Source: DASYYE01 sp035946955 (GTDB lineage: Bacteria; Actinomycetota; Actinomycetes; Streptosporangiales; Streptosporangiaceae). Taken from it: a DNA stretch of 40,252 nucleotides. The notes below the pieces were generated by a model. It was not told the origin of the DNA. It saw only the letters and a program-made list of their open reading frames with translations, and searched no databases. Where the stretch lies: NCBI GenBank assembly GCA_035946955.1, contig DASYYE010000147.1:1-40252 (forward strand), read 5' to 3'. Below are positions 1-8,038 of the stretch, in pieces (position 1 is the stretch's first letter; each line of letters opens with the position of its first letter). The translations under genes were made by a program, and so were the position numbers.

Positions 1-1
1 C

Positions 2-2632
2 ACTGAGCAGGCCCGCATCGAAGAACTGCACGTGGCCGCGATCGAGGACCGTGCCGAGGCCATGCTCGGTCTCGGCGGACACCGTGAGCTAGTCGGCGAG
101 CTCGCGGCTCTCGCCACCGCGCACCCGCTGCGGGAACGGACGCGGGCGCTGCTGATGATGGCGCTGTTCCGCGACGGGCGCCAGGCCGACGCCCTCGCGG
201 TCTATACACAGACCCGCACCCTGCTCGTCAGGGAACTCGGCATCGACCCCGGCCAGCAGCTGCAGCAACTCCACCAGCGCATTCTGGCCGCTGACCCAGA
301 GCTGGCCGCCCCAGGCGGGAGAGCATCGGCCGGCCCTGCGCGTGTGCCGGTGCCGCGGGAACTGCCCACGGACGTGCATGCTTTCACCGGCCGGGATCAG
401 GAGCTGGCTGAGCTCGACTGGCTGCTTACGACCGCCGGCCCGGCCAGAGATGTGGGTGGGGGGTCTGCGGTGGTGATCTCGGCCGTGGCCGGGACCGCCG
501 GTGTGGGCAAGACCGCCCTGGCAATCCGCTGGGCACACCGGGTGCGGGACTCGTTCCCCGACGGGCAGCTGTACATCAACCTGCGTGGTTATGACCCCAA
601 CCAGCCGGTGACGGCGGGCGACGCGCTGGCGCGGTTCCTGCACGCGCTCGGCGTGCCGGGGCGGGACATCCCACTGGAGCCGGAGGACCGCGCTGCCCGG
701 TACCGCAGCCTGCTGGATGGCAGGCGCATGTTGGTGCTGCTCGACAACGCTGAGTCTGCCGAGCAGGTCCGCCCGTTGCTGCCCGGCAGCCCCGGGTGTG
801 CGGTCGTGGTCACCAGCCGTAGTTCACTGGCCGGGCTGGTGGCCCGCGACGGTGCCCACCGCCTCGACCTGGACCTGCTGCCGATCCAGGATTCGGTGGC
901 ATTGCTGCGGGCGCTGATCGGCCGCCGGGCTGACGATGACCCCAGTGCGGCCGCTGCGCTGGCGAGCCTGTGCGCACGGCTGCCGCTGGCGTTGCGGGTG
1001 GCCGCCGAGCTGGCGGTCGCCCGCCCGGCAACGTCGCTGGCAGAGCTGGTCGGCGAGCTGGCCGACCAGCAGCAGCGACTAGACCTGCTGGCGGCAGGCG
1101 GCGACCCGCGCACCGCGGTACGTGCGGTGTTCTCCTGGTCGGTGCGGCACCTGCCGGTCGATGCCGCCCGGGCATTTGCACTGCTGGGCCTGCATCCTGG
1201 TCCCGATCTGGACGCTTGCGCCGCTGCCGCGCTCATCGGCACCACCGTCGAGCGTGCCGAGCAGCTACTGGGTGAGCTGGCCCGGGCGCACCTGATCATG
1301 TCCAGCGGGCCTGGCCGCTACAGCATGCATGACCTGCTCCGCGCCTATGCCGCCAGCCTCACCGTCGGCCGAGGCCGCGAAGATGAGCAACGGGCGGTGC
1401 TGACCCGCTTGTTCGACTACTACCTTGCCGCCGCGGCGTCCGCGATGGACACTTTCTCTCCTGCCGAGCAATACCGCCGGCCCCGGATCCCCCGGCCGGA
1501 CACCCCGCTGCCATCCCTGGCCGGCCCCGATGCGGCCCGAGCCTGGCTGGACGCTGAGGGTGCCAGCCTGGTCGCGGTCGCCAGGCACACCTCAGCCCAC
1601 GGCTGGCCCACCCACACCGTGCGCCTGGCTGCCACCGTCTACCGCTACTTCGACGACGGCGGCTATCTGTCTGAGGGGCTCATCATCCAGACTCACGCCC
1701 TGGAGGCCGCCCGTCTCACCAACGACCGCGCAGCCCAGGCCCATGCGCTGAACAGCCTCTGCAGCGTCTACGCCAAGCAAGGCCTTTACCAGCAGACCGC
1801 CGCTCACCTCCGGCAGGCACTCGCCCTGGCCCGCGAGACCGGCGATCGCCTCGGGCAGGCGCGGGCACTGGGCAACCTCGGCGTCACCTATTTCCTGCAG
1901 GGTGACTACACCCCGGCTGCCGGCCACCACGAGCAAGCCATCGCCCTGTACCGGGAGATGGGCGACCGGCTGGGCGAAGCTCGTTCACTGGACAACCTCG
2001 GACTCGTCATCCTCCGGCTGGGCCGGTATGAGCAGGCCATGGGTCACCACGAGCAGGCCCTCGCGCTGTACCGGGAGATGGGCGACCGTTTCAGCGAGCC
2101 TTACGCGCTGGCCAACCTCGGCCAGGCCTGCCAGCGCCGGGGGCACCTCCAGCAGGCCATCAGCCACCTCCAGCAGGCCATTGCCCTCGCACGCGTGACT
2201 GGCGACAAGGAAATCGAAGCGAACGTCTTGAACTACCTCGGCGTAACCTGCCAACGGATGGGCGAGCTCGAGCAGGCGGTTGCCTACAACTACCAGGCGG
2301 TAGCCCTCTTCCGCGAGGTCGGTGACCCCGGCGGGGAGGCCGAGGCGCTCAACAGCACCGGCGAAACCCTGCTTGCTGACGGCGACCCCGGCCAGGCCCG
2401 TGCCTGTCATGCCGCCGCGCTGAGCCTGGCCAGCAGCTCCGGCCACCGCTACGAGCAGGCACGCGCCCACAACGGCCTCGCCCACACCCTGTACGCCACG
2501 GGTGAGGCCTGTCAGGCCCACCGGCACTGGCGAGAAGCACTCAGCCTCTACACCGATCTCGGCACCCCAGAAGCTGACGAGGTCCAAGCACACCTCACCG
2601 AGCTCAGCACCCGAGAGGGCCAGCTCTCCTGA
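2..2632 (+). CDS. AfsR/SARP-type transcriptional regulator (BTAD-NB-ARC-TPR), 5' end outside window
   Basis: The reading frame is open from base 2, so the gene begins upstream and its N-terminal winged-helix DNA-binding domain is missing here. Counting from an internal GTG at 32, residues 1-95 form a BTAD domain (RTRALLMMALFRDGRQADAL and GIDPG signatures). An NB-ARC/STAND ATPase follows, with P-loop GTAGVGKT near 154-161 and sensor stretch VVVTSRSSL. From about residue 555 to the end there are roughly seven 40-residue tetratricopeptide repeats (LGNLG..Y..QG.Y..A pattern). SARP proteins of this build activate secondary-metabolite or developmental operons. It is followed on the same strand by the ethylene-forming-enzyme gene 136 bp downstream, so it may control it; that link is inference. 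Domain assignment is secure, target genes are not. Confidence 0.9.
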   Translation, partial: TEQARIEELHVAAIEDRAEAMLGLGGHRELVGELAALATAHPLRERTRALLMMALFRDGRQADALAVYTQTRTLLVRELGIDPGQQLQQLHQRILAADPELAAPGGRASAGPARVPVPRELPTDVHAFTGRDQELAELDWLLTTAGPARDVGGGSAVVISAVAGTAGVGKTALAIRWAHRVRDSFPDGQLYINLRGYDPNQPVTAGDALARFLHALGVPGRDIPLEPEDRAARYRSLLDGRRMLVLLDNAESAEQVRPLLPGSPGCAVVVTSRSSLAGLVARDGAHRLDLDLLPIQDSVALLRALIGRRADDDPSAAAALASLCARLPLALRVAAELAVARPATSLAELVGELADQQQRLDLLAAGGDPRTAVRAVFSWSVRHLPVDAARAFALLGLHPGPDLDACAAAALIGTTVERAEQLLGELARAHLIMSSGPGRYSMHDLLRAYAASLTVGRGREDEQRAVLTRLFDYYLAAAASAMDTFSPAEQYRRPRIPRPDTPLPSLAGPDAARAWLDAEGASLVAVARHTSAHGWPTHTVRLAATVYRYFDDGGYLSEGLIIQTHALEAARLTNDRAAQAHALNSLCSVYAKQGLYQQTAAHLRQALALARETGDRLGQARALGNLGVTYFLQGDYTPAAGHHEQAIALYREMGDRLGEARSLDNLGLVILRLGRYEQAMGHHEQALALYREMGDRFSEPYALANLGQACQRRGHLQQAISHLQQAIALARVTGDKEIEANVLNYLGVTCQRMGELEQAVAYNYQAVALFREVGDPGGEAEALNSTGETLLADGDPGQARACHAAALSLASSSGHRYEQARAHNGLAHTLYATGEACQAHRHWREALSLYTDLGTPEADEVQAHLTELSTREGQLS

Positions 2633-2768
2633 GCCTGGCGGCCCGTCCTCGCGACATCTGTCCTGTGCGATGCGCAACGTCAGTCCAGGGGAGTACCCCC
2701 GCAATTGGCCGGTCACATTCAGTCAGTTGGCCGATGAGCGGTCCGCCCGGTCTCAGTAGAACTCTGTT

Positions 2769-3815
2769 ATGACGATTCTCCAGACCTTCCAGCTACCGTC
2801 GCTGGTCGAGGCCAGTGACGCCCACGAGGCGCTTGGCCGGGAACTCATCGCTGCCTGGCAGGCAGATGGCATCTTCCAGGTCCAGGCCACCGGGCAACAG
2901 CAGGCCGTCACGGACCGCGCCCTGGAAGCCTCCCGGGGGTTCTTCCGGCTCCCCCTCCACGTCAAGTCCGCACATGTCTCCGACCTCACCTACAGCGGGT
3001 ACGTCGCCTCCGGCGAAGAGGAGACGGCTGGCGAGAAGGACGGCTCGGAGATCTTCACGGTCTGCCCGGACATCGCCGAAGACGACGTGCGAGTGCTCCA
3101 GGGGTGGCCATGCCACGGCCCGGTCCCCTGGCCATCCGGCCGCTATGCGGCTGCCATGAAGGCATACATGTCGGCTGTAGGTGACATCGGCCACCGCCTG
3201 CTCCAGTTGACTGCCCTGGGCCTCGGGCTGGCCGACATGGACACCTTCACCCGGCTGACCGAAGACGGCTGGCACCACATGCGTGTCCTGCGCTTCCCGT
3301 CGGCTGACGCCACCTCCGAGCGCGGGATCGGCGCGCACACCGACTACGGGATGCTGGTCATCGCCTCCCAGGACCACGTTGGCGGTCTCTACATCCGCCC
3401 GCCCGTGCCCGGCGAGGAACGCGGCCGCAACTGGCTGCCTGAGGAGTCCATGGCCGGGCGGTACGAAAACGAGGAGCCCTGGACCTTCGTCACGCCGGTC
3501 CCGGCCGTCTTCACCGTGTTTCCCGGCGACATCATGCAGTTCATCACCGGCGGTGTCCTGCTATCCACCCCGCACAAGGTGCGCCTCGCGGACAAGCAAC
3601 GCTATGCCCTGGCCTACTTCCATGAGCCCTCGTTCAGCGCCGTCGCCCGCCCGTTGTCTGACACCGAGCCCGGGGAGTACATCCACTACGGCACCCACTT
3701 CACCAACATGTTCATGCGCTGCTACCCCGACCGCGTGACCACGGCACGCATCGAAACCGAACAACGCCTGGAAACCCTCACCAAGCTGCGCCAGGCAGCC
3801 CTCGGTAATGGCTGA
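2769..3815 (+). CDS. efe: ethylene-forming enzyme (2-oxoglutarate/Fe(II)-dependent, ethylene/succinate-forming)
   Basis: 348 aa, cytosolic. It aligns along its whole length with Pseudomonas Efe as I remember that sequence: the same start (MTxLQTFxLP), then SDLTYSGYVASGEE, GWPCHGPVPWP, DGWHHMRVLRFP, RGIGAHTDYG, GGLYIRPP, STPHKV and a near-identical C-terminal block HFTNMFMRCYPDR. Fe(II) ligands are H190, D192 and H269; R278 binds 2-oxoglutarate. L-arginine-pocket residues E84, T86, R172, Y193, F284, R317, C318 and Y319 are present; the residue equivalent to Pseudomonas Val85 is Glu85. The family oxidises 2-oxoglutarate to ethylene and CO2 and also hydroxylates arginine to guanidine and pyrroline-5-carboxylate. 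No strong ribosome site precedes the ATG, so translation may be weak or leaderless. The alternative, a generic isopenicillin-N-synthase-like oxygenase, is unlikely given the pocket conservation. Confidence 0.93.
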   Translation: MTILQTFQLPSLVEASDAHEALGRELIAAWQADGIFQVQATGQQQAVTDRALEASRGFFRLPLHVKSAHVSDLTYSGYVASGEEETAGEKDGSEIFTVCPDIAEDDVRVLQGWPCHGPVPWPSGRYAAAMKAYMSAVGDIGHRLLQLTALGLGLADMDTFTRLTEDGWHHMRVLRFPSADATSERGIGAHTDYGMLVIASQDHVGGLYIRPPVPGEERGRNWLPEESMAGRYENEEPWTFVTPVPAVFTVFPGDIMQFITGGVLLSTPHKVRLADKQRYALAYFHEPSFSAVARPLSDTEPGEYIHYGTHFTNMFMRCYPDRVTTARIETEQRLETLTKLRQAALGNG

Positions 3816-3867
3816 CCGGGTCGTGCCTCAGCCCGCCCTGGTGCGCGACCGTAGTCAGTGGTAAATA

Positions 3868-3905
3868 GTCAAGGCCCGGCTCACCTAGGTGAGCCGGGCC
3901 TTGAC
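3868..3905. terminator. perfect 38-bp palindrome, probable terminator of efe
   Basis: Two 19-nt arms (3868-3886 and 3887-3905) are exact reverse complements, with core CACCTAGGTG and outer GTCAAGG/CCTTGAC. It lies 52 bp after the efe stop and 95 bp before the next gene. There is no U-run, as is usual in actinomycetes. The complete symmetry without a loop would also fit a protein-binding site. Confidence 0.7.
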
Positions 3906-3999
3906 CCCTGCAAGTCCAGAAAACCTCCAGAGCCACCGGCCATCATGAACGGGCCACGATGCCTCACAGGGGCATTGGCCCCTGCTCAATGGAGGAGTC

Positions 4000-5169
4000 A
4001 TGACCAAGCGTGCCATCGGTGTCTCCTCGGGCCTGATCGCAGTCCTGCTGGCCGCGGGGACCACGCAGGCGGCGGAGGCTGCCTCGCATGCTGCGCGGAC
4101 GGCGGCGGCCCCGCCCACCGCCTATGTCGCAAACTTCCAGGTCAACGGCGGGAACGTCATTCCGATCGACACTGCCACCAACACCGCGGGGCGGAAGATC
4201 CCAACCGCGGCTGGGCCGAGCGCCATCGCCATCACGCCCGACGGCAAGACCGCCTATGTCGCCGACTCCGACTCCGCCAGCGTGACGCCGATCAACACGG
4301 CCACCAATGGGCCAGGCCCGGCCATTCCGGTGGGAACCATCCCGGCGACGATCGCGATCACCCCGGACGGGGCGACCGCCTATGTGGCCAACATGGCATC
4401 GGACACGGTCACCCCGATCAACACCGCCACCAACACGGCGGGCAGTCCCATCAGGGTCATGCTTGATCCCAAGGCGATCGCGATCACCCCGGACGGCGCG
4501 ACCGCTTACGTGGTCAGCTCCGCCTTCCAGGAAGGAGGGATGGTGACCCCGGTCAACACCGCCACCAATACCGCGGGCCGGGCCATCAAGGTCGGCAACG
4601 GGGCGAGTGCCATCGCGATCACCCCGGACGGCAAGACCGCCTATGTCGCCAACTCCGACTCCACCAGTGTGACGCCGATCAACACCGCCACCAACACCGC
4701 GGGCCGGCCCATCAGGGTGGGGAGCGCTCCATCTGTCGTCGCGATCACGCCGGACGGGCGCACTGCTTACGTTGCCAACAGAGGATCGGATACCGTGACG
4801 CCGATCAGCACCGCGACCAACACGGCTGGCCCGGCAATCAAAGTCGGCAATTTCCCTGACGCTATCGTGATCACCCCGGATGGCAGGACCGCCTACGTCG
4901 CCAGCGGCCCCCTGGGCAGCAGCGGGGTGGTAACGCCGATCGTCACCGCCACCAACAGGGCCAGGAAGCCGATCAAGATCATGGGAGCACCCTCCCCGGG
5001 CGCCATCGCAATCACGCCCAGCGGGAATCAGGTCTACGTGGCCGCTGTGATCCAGTCGGCCACCGGCTCCACCGCGGGGTGGGTGACCCCAATCAGCGTG
5101 GCCACCAGCACCGCGGAGAAACCGGTCAAGGCCGGGTCTTACCCCCAGGGCATCGCGATCACCCCATGA
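4000..5169 (+). CDS. secreted YVTN/YncE-type beta-propeller protein
   Basis: 389 aa. An ATG at 4000 follows GGAGG at 3991-3995. Residues 1 to about 28 are a Sec-type signal peptide (MTKR, a hydrophobic Ala/Leu core, and a TQAAEAAS cleavage region). The rest is eight or so tandem units of about 42 residues with the core ITPDGKTAYVAN-S-VTPI-TATNTAG, the YVTN-propeller pattern of surface-layer and YncE-like proteins. Such propellers mostly act as extracellular binding scaffolds. No catalytic residues or wall anchor are visible and no ligand can be assigned. A strong hairpin follows, so it is probably a single-gene transcription unit unrelated to efe. The fold is confident, the role unknown. Confidence 0.85.
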   Translation: MTKRAIGVSSGLIAVLLAAGTTQAAEAASHAARTAAAPPTAYVANFQVNGGNVIPIDTATNTAGRKIPTAAGPSAIAITPDGKTAYVADSDSASVTPINTATNGPGPAIPVGTIPATIAITPDGATAYVANMASDTVTPINTATNTAGSPIRVMLDPKAIAITPDGATAYVVSSAFQEGGMVTPVNTATNTAGRAIKVGNGASAIAITPDGKTAYVANSDSTSVTPINTATNTAGRPIRVGSAPSVVAITPDGRTAYVANRGSDTVTPISTATNTAGPAIKVGNFPDAIVITPDGRTAYVASGPLGSSGVVTPIVTATNRARKPIKIMGAPSPGAIAITPSGNQVYVAAVIQSATGSTAGWVTPISVATSTAEKPVKAGSYPQGIAITP

Positions 5170-5181
5170 TCGCGCTCGACG

Positions 5182-5219
5182 TTCGCCTGGGCCGGGAACC
5201 CACTCCCGGCCCAGGCGAA
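5182..5219. terminator. hairpin terminator after the beta-propeller gene
   Basis: 16-bp perfect stem: TTCGCCTGGGCCGGGA (5182-5197) pairs with 5204-5219 across a 6-nt loop. It starts 12 bp after the stop codon at 5169. Confidence 0.8.
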
Positions 5220-5225
5220 ATCGCC

Positions 5226-5262
5226 AGGAACGTCGGCTGGTAGAGGTAGGAACGTCGGCTGG
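5226..5262. repeat. 15-bp direct repeat upstream of the DUF6461 gene
   Basis: AGGAACGTCGGCTGG occurs at 5226-5240 and 5248-5262, an exact copy with a 22-bp period (two helical turns). It lies just after a terminator and 37 bp before the next start codon, so it may be a tandem regulator-binding site. The GGAAC and GTC elements resemble ECF-sigma promoter parts, but the spacing does not fit a canonical ECF promoter. Confidence 0.5.
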
Positions 5263-5298
5263 CAGGGGTAACGGTCATGGGTCAGCGGCGTTGGGGGC

Positions 5299-6399
5299 GT
5301 GATGGCAGGTCAGGGATTGATGTGGCTGGACGAGCGATTCGGTGAGCAGCTGAGCTTCTGTGTGACTTTCGTGTGCGGAACCGATGAGCGCAGTGTCTTT
5401 GCCGCGTTCGGCGCCGATCCGGATGAGGCGGTCGCACGGAGCCGGCAGGAAGCCGAGCTCGCGGAGGAAAGCTGGGAACAGGGGTATGGCCCCTTCGTGC
5501 GAGTCGGCCGGTGCGGGGAATGGCTGTTCGCCTGGGAGCAGGCTTCGTCGGAAGGGGCACGACCGGAGGTGCTGCGCCGCGTGTCTGCTGGGGCGGAGGC
5601 TGTGACGGTGCGCAACTGCCTGGACGGGTTCGCGGAGTTCGGGCACGCTGCGGACGGGGATGTGACCACGACTCTGGCCACGATCGTGCCGTACAGCCGG
5701 GAGGGCAGCGACCCGGACCGGTTCCTATCACTGATCCGGGAGGCCGGGCTGGATTTCGAGGCCGATGCGGGCGGGCAGGCACTGCCCGATCTGGAGGCTG
5801 TGCTGACGGTAGCGGAGCGGGCTTTCGGCTTGTCGCTGGACGAGCCGGAACTGGAGCGTCCCTTGCCGTCGGCACGGATCCTCCCCGTGCTGCCGGACCT
5901 TCATGTACGACGGGATGAACCCGGCCCCGGCCAGGGACGCGTGCCCGCCATCGGTGATCCAGTGATCGATCTGCTGCTGTTCCACGCCGACGAGGAGACT
6001 CTGGCCTCGGCGGTGGGCACCCAGGTGCGGGGCATGCTCGCCGACAGCGGGCTGGATGCGTCCGGCGAGCTTGTCCAAGCTGCGAACGCGGCACTGGCGG
6101 AAGGCGGCCGGCCGGTGGCAGACGACAGTCCAGCCGGCTTGGTCCTGCGCCGGATCGGGCGTGAGAACTACGAAGCGGAGATGGACGGCCTCAGCCTGCG
6201 GCCCCACCTCACAGAGGATGAGCAGCGGCAGCGGACGCGCCGCAACGACGCCGTCCGGATCCTGCTTTCCGTGCTGACCTGGGGACCGTGGCCAGTGCTG
6301 CCAGCGGTCACCCATTACCGTCGGCGATGGGGCTCACCTGGATGGCGAGGACAGTTCCTCCACGACCTGGCCGACACGCCGGGGGACCGCCGGGCCTGA
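5299..6399 (+). CDS. DUF6461-like hypothetical protein
   Basis: 366 aa from GTG 5299; ATG 5302 is the very next codon and is as likely, with GGGGG 7-10 nt upstream. No signal peptide or membrane segment. Residues 15-150 carry the CVTFV-G-D---VFAAFGAD pattern followed by Trp-rich GEWLFAWE and a serial-immunity-like layout that I associate with actinobacterial DUF6461 proteins. The C-terminal half (about 150-366) has weak helical character and a basic Trp/Arg-rich tail, and I do not recognise it. DUF6461 proteins have no established function. The gene stands alone between a direct repeat upstream and a bidirectional hairpin that overlaps its stop codon. Confident as a gene because of length, codon use and context; function unknown. 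Confidence 0.75.
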   Translation: MMAGQGLMWLDERFGEQLSFCVTFVCGTDERSVFAAFGADPDEAVARSRQEAELAEESWEQGYGPFVRVGRCGEWLFAWEQASSEGARPEVLRRVSAGAEAVTVRNCLDGFAEFGHAADGDVTTTLATIVPYSREGSDPDRFLSLIREAGLDFEADAGGQALPDLEAVLTVAERAFGLSLDEPELERPLPSARILPVLPDLHVRRDEPGPGQGRVPAIGDPVIDLLLFHADEETLASAVGTQVRGMLADSGLDASGELVQAANAALAEGGRPVADDSPAGLVLRRIGRENYEAEMDGLSLRPHLTEDEQRQRTRRNDAVRILLSVLTWGPWPVLPAVTHYRRRWGSPGWRGQFLHDLADTPGDRRA

Positions 6400-6418
6400 C
6401 ACCAGCCCGGCGGTCCCC
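6382..6418. terminator. bidirectional terminator between convergent genes
   Basis: 14-bp perfect stem, GGGGACCGCCGGGC at 6382-6395 pairing with 6405-6418, with a 9-nt loop containing the stop region of the plus-strand gene (stop ends 6399). The convergent minus-strand gene ends at 6443. Confidence 0.75.
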
Positions 6419-6442
6419 GGCGCGCAGGCAGAGCAGCGGAGG

Positions 6443-7828
6443 TCAGGGGATCACCGCCAGCCAGAACTGGTCACGGTCCAGCAGCCGCACTGACTTGATG
6501 AATCCTGCGTACTTGCAGCCCACAGCCTGGTTCAGCTTCAGCGGTACATGCCCGCGCACGCAGGCTTCGCTTCCAGTGAAGGGAGCAGTCGGCTGCACCG
6601 AGCTCCAGTCCGTGGCCAGGTCGCCGGTTGGGATGGCGATTTCCACGGCTTCCACCTGGGCGCACTGGGAACCGCTCGTAACCCCGTTCAGGGCGCCGCT
6701 TTGATAGCTTGCGGCGAAGGGGAACTCATCGCAGCTGTCTTTGCTGCCGTCGTCCCCGCCGATGGCGGTGCCCAGGCTCGTGAAGGTGCTGTCGCAGATG
6801 ATTTTCCTGTTGTTACCTCTGGTGGTCTTGTTGGCCAGCCGGGTCAGCGGCTGGCCGACGCCCTGCTGGCCCCAGTGGGCTGAGAGGTTGACCTGTGCCC
6901 ACGCGACTATGTCTGCCGCCGCCCCGAAAGTTCCGCGGGAGAGGGACATCGTGGGGATGAAGTGCTGGTTCACACAAGTGTCGGAACTGCTGACGATCGA
7001 GTCGCACCGCCCGGTCAAAAAGCCAAGGTCACTGGCGGTCCTCGACGGGTAGGGGGCCGGTGGGATCCAGAAGAACACGGTCCCAATCACATCATCGAGC
7101 CCGTCCGCCACACCGCGGCGTAGCAGGGCAGGCCCGGTGTCGCCCTCAGCCCAGCTCTTCGTGAATGTGGTCTCCGGCGTGATCGTCACGGGCTCGTTGT
7201 CGGGCCCCCCGTTACTGATTGCGCTGCAATGGCGAGGGTGTATATCACACGCCGATGAGATAGTGGCGGAGATTCCGTTGATCAGCGCACCGGTGCCGTT
7301 TCCGGCGATCATGACGAGGCCATGAACCCAGGTCGAGCCGGTGTATGTCACCCAGGATTGTTCCTCGATTGTGAGCGTACCGGTAATCGTTACGGTGCCG
7401 TCACCATTGGGTGTATAGGTGACGAGGTGGTGATAGCGGTGGGCGCACGAGGTGGACCGATTCGGCGCTGGTACGTATGTATCAGGGCCGAAGCCGCACT
7501 CTGGTGGGGGCGTGAGGCCCGCCTCGGGCCGGGGCCGCGAGTTGCTCAGCGGCGGCCTCGCGCCGGCGGGCAGCCGCTTGCCAGGTGTTGTGGTGATATG
7601 GATGCAGGCGACTGTTGTGGCCGGCACTAAAGCGCGGTGGCATGTGTCGCCGCGCGCATTGATGAATGTCCCTGCGCTTCCGGATGTCGCGTGCGTCGGC
7701 CGTGGTCGCGCAACAGTGGCCCCGGCGGTGGATGGTACAAGGACCACCGTGACTGCCAGGCCGGCAAGGGCCGAGGACCGCCACAGCCACGACCGCAGTG
7801 GATGCCGTTTCTTGTCTTGAGTACTCAT
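6443..7828 (-). CDS. secreted NucA/NucB-type deoxyribonuclease-like protein
   Basis: 461 aa. The ATG at 7828 is preceded by AAGGACGGAG. Residues 1-37 are a signal peptide (MSTQDKKRHPLRSWLWR, hydrophobic core, STAGA). A middle region (about 110-230) is beta-rich with immunoglobulin-like TxxGTLTIEEQSW spacing. The C-terminal domain has the pattern of actinobacterial NucA/NucB-fold proteins: GRCDS---CVNQHFIPTMSLS, GQPLTRL and the catalytic-type block SCDEFPFAASYQSG with C366, D367 and E368. NucA/NucB enzymes are metal-independent extracellular DNases acting on competence or scavenged DNA. Cys pairs suggest disulfides outside the cell. It is transcribed alone towards the hairpin at 6382-6418. Domain call is fairly confident; activity is inferred from family. 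Confidence 0.75.
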   Translation of the reverse strand: MSTQDKKRHPLRSWLWRSSALAGLAVTVVLVPSTAGATVARPRPTHATSGSAGTFINARGDTCHRALVPATTVACIHITTTPGKRLPAGARPPLSNSRPRPEAGLTPPPECGFGPDTYVPAPNRSTSCAHRYHHLVTYTPNGDGTVTITGTLTIEEQSWVTYTGSTWVHGLVMIAGNGTGALINGISATISSACDIHPRHCSAISNGGPDNEPVTITPETTFTKSWAEGDTGPALLRRGVADGLDDVIGTVFFWIPPAPYPSRTASDLGFLTGRCDSIVSSSDTCVNQHFIPTMSLSRGTFGAAADIVAWAQVNLSAHWGQQGVGQPLTRLANKTTRGNNRKIICDSTFTSLGTAIGGDDGSKDSCDEFPFAASYQSGALNGVTSGSQCAQVEAVEIAIPTGDLATDWSSVQPTAPFTGSEACVRGHVPLKLNQAVGCKYAGFIKSVRLLDRDQFWLAVIP

Positions 7829-8038
7829 ACTCCGTCCTTAGGTCTTCCTGCTAATCCCGGCCGAGGAGTTGGCTTGCGCGAGTAGCACGGTGGCCCCTGT
7901 TCACCGCGCATGTCAGTTCATAAGAGGCGGTGCCGGACTGCGCTCAGGACAAGACCCCCCGTCGGTGCCCCTGATCAAGGCTCCTGCCATCGTCACAAGG
8001 AGCTCTGTAGGTTTTCTGGAGGTTCTGTTGCGGTGGCG

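Noticed and set aside
4100..5166. Tandem DNA repeats in the beta-propeller gene as a mobile or satellite repeat
   Set aside because: They are codon-level repeats of propeller blades, with protein-level periodicity.
5227..5276. ECF-sigma promoter (GGAAC ... GTC)
   Set aside because: Spacing of about 20-21 bp is too long for the usual 16-18 bp.
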